Of a DNA stretch of 64,000 bases, positions 8,601 to 17,400 are shown in pieces (position 1 is the stretch's first letter; the number at the start of each line of letters is the position of its first letter). The position numbers were made by a program, and so were the translations under genes. This DNA is from Burkholderiales bacterium. Its GTDB lineage: Bacteria > Pseudomonadota > Gammaproteobacteria > Burkholderiales > JAEUOS01. Where the stretch lies: the NCBI GenBank assembly GCA_016790635.1, contig JAEUOR010000046.1:45283-109282 (forward strand). Direction: 5' to 3'. The notes beneath the pieces are model-generated. The model saw only the letters and a list, made by a program, of their open reading frames with translations, was not told the origin of the DNA and did no database searches.

Positions 8601-10108
8601 GCGCTGGCATGGACACTTACTCGGTAGGTGCACCCGCAGTTATTATTGAACGAGGAGCAGGGGGCGATGACACCCTGCAACTTTGGCGCACTCCATCAGG
8701 TAGTCAGCGACCTCGCTTCGACAGCGCTGATACAGCGATCATCGATGGCAGGCACTTGTGGATTCGTGACCCCATCGCGCCCGTTCTACTGGTTGACTGG
8801 GAACATTCGGCAAATCGAATCGAGTTTTTCACGGAGTATTATTTGAATCAGTTCAACTCCGTTTCCAGCAGAACCTATACCTGGTCGGAGGTAGCAACGC
8901 GCATCGCGGCGGCGAATGTCCCACACTACGGGTGGAGCGACTTGGCGGTTTCCGCAGCGGATTGGAATGCTCAAATCGCAAGGCTGTCCAGCCGTGAGGA
9001 CGCGCTCGCCGCGAATCGCGCGCCGACCGTTGTCGGTCTTACGAGCACCCTTCAGGCTGGCGCGTCGGTTTCAGTAGCGGACCTCATAAGCGCGACTGAC
9101 CTCGATGGCGACGGCATAGAAAAGTTCTGGGTCAGCTTCGGCGGCCAATACGGGCGCGGCACGATGGTCCTGCGCGGACAGCCCGCCGGGTGGTCTGTGT
9201 TTGTGGACAATGCAAGCCTAAGCGAACTCGAAGTAATTCCCTGGAACCACCCAAACAACATTCACAGCTTGGAAGTAAGGGCTTTCGATGGTCTCGACTG
9301 GGGGCCGTTAACGCGTGTTGAGTATGTAACCGTTGGCGGTTTGAACAACGCACCCGAGTTCGCAGCCGGCTCGGGACAACCCCTCATATTTTCCAACCCC
9401 TCGGTTGATAGCCTGCCTGTTGCGAGTGCCTGGAACCTCGGTACGTGGATAGACCGTGACGACGATGCGATCATCGCTATCGAGATTCGTGACCTTGATC
9501 TGTCTCCCGAGAGTGCCCGGATCAGCATGGGTCGGTCTGGGGAATCGTTAGCTTCTGTCGTGGTTGGTGCAGGCGGGGCCAACCTGGCCGACCTCTGGGT
9601 GCATCGCAACCAAGGCATTCCAACGGCGGACGTCTTTTCGGTACGCGCTTACGATGGCATCGATTGGAGCCCGTGGGCAGATGCGATAGTCGCACACCTG
9701 CCTGAAGATCCAGGCGCCGGCGGGCATCTATTCGTTGGTGGCAGTCCGGTCATCCTGGTTGATCAAATGACCCCCGGGTCCTCGCGAATGTTTTCCAACT
9801 GGGTAGGAAGACTTGACAGCCACGATTTCTACGCGCTCGAATCGTGGAATGTCGCCAGCACCGCGACGGCTCGCCTTACCATCAGCGAGGTATCTGGCCC
9901 CTTAAGCGTGACTGCTCGTTACTACGATTCGGGCTATCGGGACTGGGCAAGTGGCCAGGTTGAATCGGGAGGCAGCTTTAGTCTCGATCTTTCATTGCCT
10001 TCACCTGGAAATTTTGCGCCTTGGCTCGATGTGGCATGGGCAGGTCCCGACAACGCGTCACTGACCGCTGGGACCAACTACCGCATGGAACTGGCCTTGC
10101 TGCCTTGA
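5639..10108 (+). CDS. Giant repeat protein RepA, predicted type I secretion substrate (paralogue of RepB)
   Basis: 1489 residues with no signal peptide. Layout by residue: 1-145 a Gly/Ser/Tyr-rich N-terminal part; 148-695 about five repeats of ~110 aa alternating two types, one with DPDGD...YRFWD..GGYFS...VYDGQAWS and one with NRNIASGQWIKASDL...NNGTDTF.VRAHDG; ~700-1120 a central domain with two RTX-like turns (GGDGRDTY, GGAGMDTY); 1126-1355 two more repeats; 1370-1489 a beta-rich C-terminal domain ending NYRMELALLP. RepB, encoded beyond the exporter genes, has the same order and a similar end, so both are probably exported by the adjacent type I system and act at the surface or outside. ATG 5639 is the only start after the in-frame stop at 5588, and it has no clear ribosome binding site. 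Base composition drops in GC after about 7415. Confidence 0.85.
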   Translation: MSGYLTFGGSYTNNGTYYDSFGDTYVGTVSGTSSGLQVDRFGNTTGSVYTTYSGSLVASGPRFPTPVTYPISGSETEYLGGSIEYEIGRTYRSLGGSVNVSYSFTQSGSLVTLVVSGSAIVSDYPVAAGVTISGSETAYGTYYATTTNRAPTAASNNVGLGVGSTVSAQSIVTVADPDGDGLIRYKFWDSAGGGYFSLNGVRQAEATYVTVSDLSALSYTAGSVAGGDRIWFSVYDGLAWSQEINWVQRANRLTNVLPTVSAPNRNIASGQWIKASDLGIVVTDGDGDSPTQYQITDGNANAGSTQLWYRGSHLAQGGTLTVSAGELGNVWVQGGANNGTDTFSVRAHDGFGWSDAASFNLITRAPNRAPSIAGAGLGVAINTGVAATSLITVNDPDGDSPTLYRFWDAAGGGSFSLNGQVQAAGQAIDVSDANIANLSYLGGNRAGSEVLWAQVYDGQAWSAWASWNQQTTRASNVLPTVSAPNRNIASGQWIKASDLGLVVTDGDGDSPTQYQITDGNANTGSTQLWHGGSHLAQGGTLTVNAGDLGNVWVQGGANNGTDTFHVRAHDGFGWSDAASFNLVTRAPNRAPVVTTQNQSISIGDETDPRDFFSVSDADDDAPTIYRFWDAVAGGGYFAINGVQQAAMRNIDVQAGNISTLRFHAGDDIGEPEVIWVQVYDGTAWSEWRTFTITTTIPVPGQFVFGDEFHNVYTNAENAIYFSSRGPDKLVVDEPNSYQWLVGGDGRDTYVVTERARGSLTVVLDNVDRENPSALNHGLVIFELSSMPFGRMAAAWIDDRHLLIADLALDRYIVYVNYKRGETQIEMRRDEGENGHPFYGLYSIDSRIVPRDPDGELVENFWEVTPDYWFDSYFVLDFTSEDFGFEPGLFDSGLEKLQLASSFNESFGDFTRSIGERIAWRTDSPFQLLERVTTPGTYAPGGYHRWAEFGREGNDSLGSWWGSSSGHYAAWGHGNYTTTSATNVALLGGAGMDTYSVGAPAVIIERGAGGDDTLQLWRTPSGSQRPRFDSADTAIIDGRHLWIRDPIAPVLLVDWEHSANRIEFFTEYYLNQFNSVSSRTYTWSEVATRIAAANVPHYGWSDLAVSAADWNAQIARLSSREDALAANRAPTVVGLTSTLQAGASVSVADLISATDLDGDGIEKFWVSFGGQYGRGTMVLRGQPAGWSVFVDNASLSELEVIPWNHPNNIHSLEVRAFDGLDWGPLTRVEYVTVGGLNNAPEFAAGSGQPLIFSNPSVDSLPVASAWNLGTWIDRDDDAIIAIEIRDLDLSPESARISMGRSGESLASVVVGAGGANLADLWVHRNQGIPTADVFSVRAYDGIDWSPWADAIVAHLPEDPGAGGHLFVGGSPVILVDQMTPGSSRMFSNWVGRLDSHDFYALESWNVASTATARLTISEVSGPLSVTARYYDSGYRDWASGQVESGGSFSLDLSLPSPGNFAPWLDVAWAGPDNASLTAGTNYRMELALLP
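6404..6744 (+). repeat. Inverted/direct repeat unit, copy A1 (within repA)
   Basis: A ~341-bp unit encoding the NRNIASGQWIKASDL-type module. It recurs 663 bp downstream (7067-7407) in the same orientation. On the opposite strand inside repB it recurs at 18748-19088 and 19408-19748. By eye the copies match at roughly nine of ten bases, with uninterrupted identical runs of around 30 bases. All copies are in the same codon register. Confidence 0.9.
7067..7407 (+). repeat. Inverted/direct repeat unit, copy A2 (within repA)
   Basis: Second copy of the ~341-bp unit in repA, offset from A1 by 663 bp (221 codons). That spacing is one full di-module. The high similarity to A1 and to the two repB copies ends abruptly just after this unit, at about base 7415, where the sequence becomes less GC-rich. 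Confidence 0.9.
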
Positions 10109-10157
10109 GGAAAAGAACCGAAGCAGCAGCGCCGACACCTGGCGGAAGTCCAACTCG

Positions 10158-10421
10158 ATGGCCAGTTTGTGTATAGCCAGACTTGTTGATGGCGATGCGA
10201 TCAGCTCGTATGAGTTCTGGGACAGCGCGGGCGCGGGGTATTTTGCGATCAACGGCGTCGCGCAGGCAGCCGGGCAGGCGATCCCGGTGACTGGCACCGG
10301 CTTGGGCAACCTCCGGTACGTCGGCGCGCCCAGCCCGCAAAGCGAGACCCTGTGGGTGCGCGCCAACGACGGCCAGGCCTGGAGCCCCTGGGCTGGCTGG
10401 AGCCAAGCGACCATCGCTTAG
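10158..10421 (+). pseudogene. Orphan fragment of one RepA/RepB-type repeat
   Basis: The 359-bp gap between repA and the hlyD-like gene holds an 87-codon open frame. From about base 10188 it encodes a single, clearly recognisable repeat: DGDAISSYEFWDSAGAGYF, then NGVAQAAGQAI, then NDGQAWSPWAGWSQATIA and a stop. It ends exactly at the usual module boundary and has none of the C-terminal domain. No plausible ribosome binding site or start fits a functional protein. The simplest reading is a remnant of a longer repeat gene, or a stray duplicated module left by recombination. The rest of the gap shows nothing recognisable. Confidence 0.75.
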
Positions 10422-10466
10422 CCGGCCCGCGCCAGGTGGTGCTGTGATGCGGAAGGCTGCCCGCTT

Positions 10467-11855
10467 TCAATACCGCCGGATGCTTTCGTCAAACGCCTTG
10501 ATCAGCGGGTAGAGGAAGTAGGAAATCACCGAGCGCCGGCCGATCTTGATCTCGGCGGTCAAGGTCATGCCCGGTGTCAGCCGGGTGTCCGGCGGCACGC
10601 GGATCAGGGTGTTGCTGAAGCCCGCCACGCGCCCCGGGAAAAAGGCACGGTTGCCGGCGCGGGCGTTGCTGGCCGCCGCCGCGCCGCCGGTGCCGCCTTC
10701 GGCCAGGAAGGAATCGGCGCCGACGACGATTAGCGTGCCGTCGATGCTGCCGTGCTTCTGGAACGGAAAGGCGTCGATCTTGACGCGCACGACATCGCCC
10801 TTGCGCACGAAGCCGATGTCGTCGGCGGCGATCTGGATTTCCGCTTCCAGCGGACTGTCGGCGGGCACCAGGGTCAAGAGCGGCTCGGCCTCCTTGGCGA
10901 CCGAGCCTGCCGAGCGGCGGTGGATCTCCAGCACGGTCGCGTCCAGCGGCGAGGCCAGTTCGACCAGCGTATTGCGGCGCTCCGCCTTTGTCAGCTGCTC
11001 CTGCAGGGCATCGCGCTCGCGCTGCGCCTTGACCAGGTCCTCGAGGATCTTCTGGCGCCACTGCTTGACGAAGGCTTCCTGGTTGTGCCGAGCCTGGGCG
11101 AGCTGCTCGCGCAGCTGCTGCGACTTGTTGACCGAGTCTTCATAGGCCGTCTCGACCTCGAGGCGCTTCTCGCGGCTTTCCAGCACCGCCATCGGCGAGA
11201 CGAACTGCTTTTCCTTGAGGTCGTCCTTCATCTTCTCGATCTGGCGCACGCTGTCCAGGCGTGCCTTGAGCGCCTCGCGGGACTTGATGGTGCCGCGCAG
11301 GTCGGCATCGAGCCGCGCGATATCGGCCTGGAAGGACTTGATGCGCGAGCCGTACTCGGCGGCGCGCTTGTCGTACATGTCGGCCTGCAGCGCGGCGTCG
11401 GCATTGCCCGCAGCCGCGACGTAGCGCCGCTCGCGCGACTCGGCCTCGAGGCGCGCGATCTCGGCGCCCAGGCTGTCGCGGCGCTGGCGGATCTGCGCGG
11501 CGTCGGCAGAGGAGAACGTCGGGTCGAGGGTGGCGACGATCTCGCCCTTCTTGACGTTCTGCCCGACCCGCACGCGCAGTTCGCGGACCACCGCCGTCTC
11601 CAGCGGCTGGATCACGATGGTCTGCGCGGAGGTGACGATGCGTCCCTGGGCGATGACGATCTGATCGACCTGCGCCAGGCTCGCCCAGACGATGAGGGCC
11701 ACGATGAACGCGAGCAAGGCGAAAAGCACGGCGCGCGCAATAAACGGCGGCGGCCGCTCCTCGATCGCGGCCGCGGCCGAGCGAAAGCCGGCGAAAATCG
11801 CCTCGTCGCCGACGGCGCGACGGATCAGGCGACGAAGCTGGTCTGCTGCCGCCAT
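10467..11855 (-). CDS. Type I secretion membrane fusion protein, HlyD/PrtE/LapC family
   Basis: A 462-residue periplasmic adaptor. Residues 38-61 form a single membrane anchor (RAVLFALLAFIVALIVWASL). The first lipoyl half-motif RVRVGQNVKKGEIVATLDP lies near 95-113. A long charged coiled coil (about 120-290) then precedes the second half-motif with PLDATVLEIHRRSAGSVAKE and a C-terminal beta region. The family links the inner-membrane ABC exporter to a TolC-type outer-membrane channel. Its start lies 31 bp inside the end of the exporter gene, so the two are translationally coupled. No outer-membrane channel gene is in the window. Confidence 0.92.
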   Translation of the reverse strand: MAAADQLRRLIRRAVGDEAIFAGFRSAAAAIEERPPPFIARAVLFALLAFIVALIVWASLAQVDQIVIAQGRIVTSAQTIVIQPLETAVVRELRVRVGQNVKKGEIVATLDPTFSSADAAQIRQRRDSLGAEIARLEAESRERRYVAAAGNADAALQADMYDKRAAEYGSRIKSFQADIARLDADLRGTIKSREALKARLDSVRQIEKMKDDLKEKQFVSPMAVLESREKRLEVETAYEDSVNKSQQLREQLAQARHNQEAFVKQWRQKILEDLVKAQRERDALQEQLTKAERRNTLVELASPLDATVLEIHRRSAGSVAKEAEPLLTLVPADSPLEAEIQIAADDIGFVRKGDVVRVKIDAFPFQKHGSIDGTLIVVGADSFLAEGGTGGAAAASNARAGNRAFFPGRVAGFSNTLIRVPPDTRLTPGMTLTAEIKIGRRSVISYFLYPLIKAFDESIRRY

Positions 11856-14056
11856 AGTTCCTGGTAGAGCCCCGGGCGTTGCACGAGCTCGGCGTGGCTG
11901 CCGTAGCCGACGATGCGGCCGCGATCCATGACGAGGATGGCGTCGGCGCCGGTCAGCGAGGTGAGACGGTGGGTGATCATGACCACGGTGCGGCCCTGGC
12001 GCATCGCGGCCAGGTTGCGGCGCACGACGTTCTCGGATTCCGGATCGAGCGCGCTGGTGGCTTCATCGAAGATGAGGATGCGCGGATCGCGCAAGAGAGC
12101 GCGCGCAATCGCCAGGCGCTGCTTTTGTCCGCCGGAAAGATTGGTCGCTCCTTCCTCGAGCACGGTGTCCATCCCCTGCGGCAGGCGTTCGACGAATTCG
12201 GCGGCGCCGGAGGCATGCGCCGCAGCCAAGATCTGCTCGCGCGTCGCGTCCGGCCGCGATACCGCGATATTGTCGCGCACCGTCCCCTTGAAAAGGAACG
12301 TCTCCTGCAATACGACGCCGATCGAGGAGCGCAGGTGTTGCTGATCGATCTCGCGCGCATCCTGGCCGTCCAGCCGGATCACGCCCTCCTGCACCGGATA
12401 GAGGCCCTGGATCAGACGCGCCAGCGTGGTCTTGCCACTGCCGCTCCGGCCGACGACGCCGATCATCGTTCCGGGCGGGAGGTTGAACGAGACGTTGTCG
12501 ATGACGCGCTGCCCGGGAACGTAGGAGAACACGACGTTTTCGAACATGATGCCCCCGGCCAGCGGAACGCGCAGCCCGCGTGCGCCGGCAGGCGTTTCCG
12601 GCGGCCGGTTCATGACCTCGCCCAGCATGCGCACCGAGAGCGCGGTCTCCTGGTATTCGTGGATCAGCGACACCAGTTGCACCAGCGGGCCCGAGACCCG
12701 GCCGGACAGCATCTGGAAAGCGACCAGCGCGCCGACCGACAGCGCGCCGGCGAAGACGTCGATCGCGCCGACGACGATGATGGCCACCAGCATCAGCTTG
12801 TCGAGCAGGGAAGTGGCGCCGTGCGCGAGCGCCGAGATGCGGCCGACGCGGAAGTGCAGGTCGACCGCCTGCGCGGTCTTCTCCTCCCAGTCGCGCCGCT
12901 GGCGCGGCTCCAGCGCCAGCGCCTTGATGGTCCCCATGCCGTGGATCGACTCCACCAGCAGACCCTGGCGCGCCGCCTCGGCCTGGTACAGGCGCAACAG
13001 CCGGTTGCGGAAGGGAACGATGACCAGGCCGATCGCGCAGGCGATCGCGAGGCAGAAGGCGAGCAGGATGCCGGTCAGCTTGGGGCTGTAGAAGAACAGC
13101 ACCGGGATGAAGACCACCAACACCGAGGCGTCAAGCAGCGTGACGAACAGGCGCCCGGTAAGGAATTCGCGCACCCTGCGCGCCTGTTGGACGTGCTGCA
13201 CCAGTACCCCGGCGGCCACACGTTCGAAGAAGACGACCGGGAGCGCCATCAGGTGCGAGAACACCCGCGCCGACAGGCGCATGTCGATCTTGCTGGTCGC
13301 GTAGAGCAGAAGGTACTGGCGCAGAAAGCCGAAGACCGCCTCGAACAGCAGGCACAACACGACGCCGGCAGCCAGGACGTAGAGCGTCGAATAGCTCTGG
13401 TGAGCGAGCACCTTGTCGATGACGATCTGGAAAAAGATCGGTAGCCCGAGCGCGACCACATGCAGGGCCAGTGCCGCCAGCGCGACATCGCGCAGCACGC
13501 TGCGCTCACGCAGCAGCGCAGGTACGAACCAGCGCAGACCAAAAGGCTGGCTTTCGTCGCTGAGCGCGAATGCGCGGCCGATCAACACCGCCTCGCCTGC
13601 CCAGGCCGAGCCCAGCCGTTCGCGATCGAGCGGCAGGTGCTTGCCACCGTCGGCCAGCGGATCGGCGACGACGAGTTCAGGGTCGGCGCCAGGCGCGGAG
13701 GCACTGCCCGGCGGAGCCGCACCCGACCCTGCCACACCAACAGGAGCCACAGATCCTGCGGACGCTGCGATCGACCGAAAACCAAGGGCGACGACGCAGT
13801 TGCCATTGGCCAGGCGCAACAGCAGCGGAAACGCGCCGGCTGGCTGCCGGCGCAATGCATCCCAGTCAAGCCTGACCGCGCGCGCCTTGAGGCCACGTTC
13901 GTGAGCGATGCGAACCAGGGTGTCGGTCGACGGCTCACCTTCGGCCAACGCAAAGTCATGACGCAGGCGATCAGGCGCCAGGTCGATGCCATGATGGCGC
14001 GCGACCGCGCTCAGGCATTCGAGGGCAGTGCTGCGGCTCGCCGACGTTGCGCTCAT
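11825..14056 (-). CDS. Type I secretion ABC transporter/permease, HlyB/LapB family with degenerate C39-like domain
   Basis: 743 residues: an N-terminal C39-peptidase-like domain (1-~165), a six-helix membrane domain (~185-460) and an ATPase domain (~490-743). The ATPase has Walker A GRSGSGKTT, signature LSGGQKQRLA, Walker B ILIFDEATSALD and the switch ITHRLT. The peptidase-like domain has one Cys in ALECLSAVARHHG, but the expected catalytic His position reads LRLANGNCVVALG. It is therefore probably a non-cleaving C39-like domain used for substrate docking, as in HlyB and LapB. An Ala/Gly/Pro-rich insert (about residues 97-127) interrupts this domain. It lies 73 bp downstream of the 97-aa gene and is the presumed exporter of RepB and RepA. 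Confidence 0.94.
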   Translation of the reverse strand: MSATSASRSTALECLSAVARHHGIDLAPDRLRHDFALAEGEPSTDTLVRIAHERGLKARAVRLDWDALRRQPAGAFPLLLRLANGNCVVALGFRSIAASAGSVAPVGVAGSGAAPPGSASAPGADPELVVADPLADGGKHLPLDRERLGSAWAGEAVLIGRAFALSDESQPFGLRWFVPALLRERSVLRDVALAALALHVVALGLPIFFQIVIDKVLAHQSYSTLYVLAAGVVLCLLFEAVFGFLRQYLLLYATSKIDMRLSARVFSHLMALPVVFFERVAAGVLVQHVQQARRVREFLTGRLFVTLLDASVLVVFIPVLFFYSPKLTGILLAFCLAIACAIGLVIVPFRNRLLRLYQAEAARQGLLVESIHGMGTIKALALEPRQRRDWEEKTAQAVDLHFRVGRISALAHGATSLLDKLMLVAIIVVGAIDVFAGALSVGALVAFQMLSGRVSGPLVQLVSLIHEYQETALSVRMLGEVMNRPPETPAGARGLRVPLAGGIMFENVVFSYVPGQRVIDNVSFNLPPGTMIGVVGRSGSGKTTLARLIQGLYPVQEGVIRLDGQDAREIDQQHLRSSIGVVLQETFLFKGTVRDNIAVSRPDATREQILAAAHASGAAEFVERLPQGMDTVLEEGATNLSGGQKQRLAIARALLRDPRILIFDEATSALDPESENVVRRNLAAMRQGRTVVMITHRLTSLTGADAILVMDRGRIVGYGSHAELVQRPGLYQELWRQQTSFVA

Positions 14057-14129
14057 GGCCTATTGTCTAACGACCAGGCTCCGGCCGGAGAATCTTCGGC
14101 CGCCGCGCGGGCCTACGCCGCCGCGTCGG

Positions 14130-14423
14130 CTACTTGAAGTTGGGCGACTGCGCCGCTGCAGCGGGCGACGTCGGCCGGACCTCACCTGGCGCCGCGTTGC
14201 GCGTCACCAGGCCCTGCTTTTCGAGTTGTTGCATCACCTGGGCCATCAGGCCGAAGGACTGCACGAAACCGTCGATGGGCATGACCACCCGCTGCCGCAG
14301 CACGGGCTTGGGCTTGCCTTCCGCGTCCTTCTCGGTCGCCGACAGGCTCACCAGGTCGAGCCGCGCCAGCGGCCCGGTGAGGGTAATTTCGCCGATACGG
14401 TCGGAGAAGATTTCGTCATGCAT
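14130..14423 (-). CDS. Small conserved-looking protein of the type I secretion operon, function unknown
   Basis: A 97-residue soluble protein with no signal peptide. It begins MHDEIFSDRIGEITLTGPLA and has a central segment VVMPIDGFVQSFGLMAQVMQ that reads as beta strands followed by an amphipathic helix. A low-complexity Pro/Ala/Ser tail follows. It lies 27 bp after the repB stop and 73 bp before the exporter gene, so it is almost certainly in the same operon. I do not recognise the family with certainty. Position suggests an accessory role such as a chaperone or docking factor for secretion, but that is inference only. Confidence 0.7.
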   Translation of the reverse strand: MHDEIFSDRIGEITLTGPLARLDLVSLSATEKDAEGKPKPVLRQRVVMPIDGFVQSFGLMAQVMQQLEKQGLVTRNAAPGEVRPTSPAAAAQSPNFK

Positions 14424-14450
14424 GTCGCTGTCCTTTGCGGGAACGGTTCG

Positions 14451-17400
14451 CTACTGGAAGGTGACGTCCATGCGGTAACGCGTATTGCCCAGCGGCGACA
14501 TGTACACGGGGTCGAGCGGGGCACTGAGCGTGAGCTGGTAGTCGCCGGGGGTCAGATTGTAGGTGGCCGAGCCCCCCGCCGCGAGAGTGGCAGCGCTCGG
14601 GTGGCCAGGTATGACCGGAAAACCCGGGAACCCGCCGGCGAGCGAGACCGAGGCCGCACCGCTGTAGGAAGAACTCGACACTGCTTGAAAATTGCCACCA
14701 CCCAGGTCGCGTGAAAGACCGATGCGCACCGCATCGTCAAGGTTCGAAAAATCCAGGTGCAGGGATCCGGACGTTCCCACGGAGAACCGATACGCATCGG
14801 AGTCGCCCCTGCCCACCCAGTCGACGTAGGTGGCCGGCGCGGCACCGACAACGATCGGTCGAACCGAAACCGCAAAGTCGGGCGGCAGATAGTCCGCGGT
14901 CCCCGGGCCCGTAACGACGCTGAATGAAGTCCAGTCGCTCCAGGTTGAGTTGACAAGTACGCGTACTCGCCAAGCCTCGGTATCGTTGGTGTAGTTACGG
15001 CCACGCAAATAAATGGCCTGATCCAGGTTCGCAGTAAACAAATCCAGCGGCGCCTCGGTAGAGCCGTATGCGGTGAGGATGGTCGAGCCCGCCTGCAGGT
15101 AGGCGCCGTGCGGCCAACCCGCATTCGAACCGAGGGCCTGGAACTGGAATCCCGCGATCGACGCTTCCGACCCCGGATTGATGCGCACGAACGAGTCCAG
15201 CCGGAACGCCTCGAGCCCATTCTGGGTGCGCGGGATCACAACCGTCGACGCCACGGTGGCGACGCTGCCGACCGCGTTGAAAGGTCCGGTCGGTCCGAAG
15301 GCATGCACGCTCGAAGGAGGTACGGGGTTGTTGATGGTTGCCTGCACCGCCGTCAACGCACTCGACCCATAACCATCGCCGGCGCTTATCGACACGGTCA
15401 TCGCTGTCGAGTAGCCATCCCCGGACACCTCGAAGAGCGGCAACTCGGCGGCATTGAAGACAATGGAGGATTCGGAGCGAACGGCACCCCGATACCAGAG
15501 CAAGCCGCCGTTGGGTGCTTCGACCCTGTAGCTTGTCATCGCATCGCCGTTGGCATCGCTGACGCTGAACAATGTCGCCAGCGGTACGCGCGATGCGCCT
15601 TCGATGGTCCGGTTCGCGGATGTCACCACCGGCACGCTGTTCCGAACCGCGCCGACCGTCAGTCTTTCCGGGGTACTCCATCCATAGCCATCGTACGCGC
15701 TCACGTTGAACGCGATGGCATCGACATCTCCATTCGACGAGAATCCGTAGGAAAACAGGGCGTCCGCGCTCACGAAGACGCCGCCTTGTGGAACACTGAA
15801 AACCCTGGCGCCGTCGTACCAGAGCAGCGTGCCGGGCCCGGCGGGCTCGACACGATATTGGGTGATCGCGCGCCCTTCCGGATCGCTGGCCACTATCAGG
15901 GCCCCAAGCCCCCCAGGACTCCGATAGCCGACCTGTAGGCCAGTGGTTGTGACGGTGGGGAGCGCGTTGACCGGCGCCGCTGCAGTCAACGTGGTCGGAT
16001 TGCTCCAGCCATATCCGTCGGATGCGCTCACAGCGAGTGAAATGCTGGTCGCGAAACCGCCCGACGAGATGCGGTACGAGTCCAGGTCCGCGGCGGAGAT
16101 CTCGATTCCTTCACTGGGCACATGGACCGGGATGCCGGCACGCCACAGGCGGGCGTCGCCGCTCAGGCCGCCAACACGATAAGCCGTCGTCACGTGACCT
16201 TCAGGATCGCTGACCGTGAACAGCGACGACAGGGGCGAGCGCGTCGCGTAGCCGACCGCCGCGCCTGTGCCCGCGACTGTCGGAACCATGTTGATGGGCG
16301 AGGCAGCCGTCAATGTCACCGCAGCGCTCCACCCGAATCCGTCGAAGGCGCTTATGGACAGCGAAATACTTCCGGTCGATCCGTCGGAGTAGACCCGGTA
16401 CGAGTTCAGCTCCACGGCCGTGATTACGAACTCACCACTGTTTGCAACGGGGAATCCGTAATCATCGCGCCACAACCTGGCACCGCCAGTCAGATTGGTG
16501 ACGCGGTAGGTGGTCATCGCCTGACCTTCCGGGTCGCTGACCGAGAACAGCGAAGACAAGGGAGTGCGTGTCGCATAGCCTACGCCGATGCCGGTACCGG
16601 TGATCGTCGGCACGGCGTTGACGGCCGCCATCACGGTAAATGGCGTTGCACCGCTCCAGCCGTAGCCGTCGAACGCGTCCATCGCAAACGAGACGCTGGC
16701 AGCGTTGCCGTCTGAGGCCAGGCTATAGAAGGGCAACTGCTCGGCAGTTATCCATGTGCCTTCATTCAAATTCGGGCTGGGGCCTTCGTTGTACCGCAGT
16801 CGACCACCCGCGCTCAGGTCGGTAAGGCGATAGGTGACGATCGGCTGACCATCCGGATCGCGGACCGAAAAGAGGGAAGACAGGGGCGTGCCCCTCAGGA
16901 AGCCGATAGACGCGCTCGTACCAATGACGATGGGAACGACGTTGATCGGGGCAGCCGCAGTCAGCGTGATTTCGCTGCTCCAGTCGTAACCGTCGAAGGC
17001 TCGAATCGACAAGGTAACGCTGCTGGCCAGACCATCCGACGACACCTGGTAGGACGCCAGGCCGGAGGCGCTGATTTCGAGCCCGCCGCCGGGTACAGCC
17101 ACGGACGCGCCGTTGCTCCACAAGCGTCCCCCGGCGCTCAGATTGCCGACGACGTAGGTGCTCATCGTCTGGCCATCGTCATCGCTGACGCTGAACAGGG
17201 AACTCAGTGGCGTGCGTGTTGCGAACCCGATTGCCGCACCCGTGCCTGCGATGGTCGGCACCCTGTTGCTGGTCGCGGCAGCTTCTGCGGCCTGTGCCTG
17301 GGTGATGAAGTTGTTCCACTGCGTCGTGACCCCGTCGATCCGCTCCCAGGTCACGCTTGGCAAAGTCAAACCGTCGATCAAGGCGGCGAACTGGTCAAAG

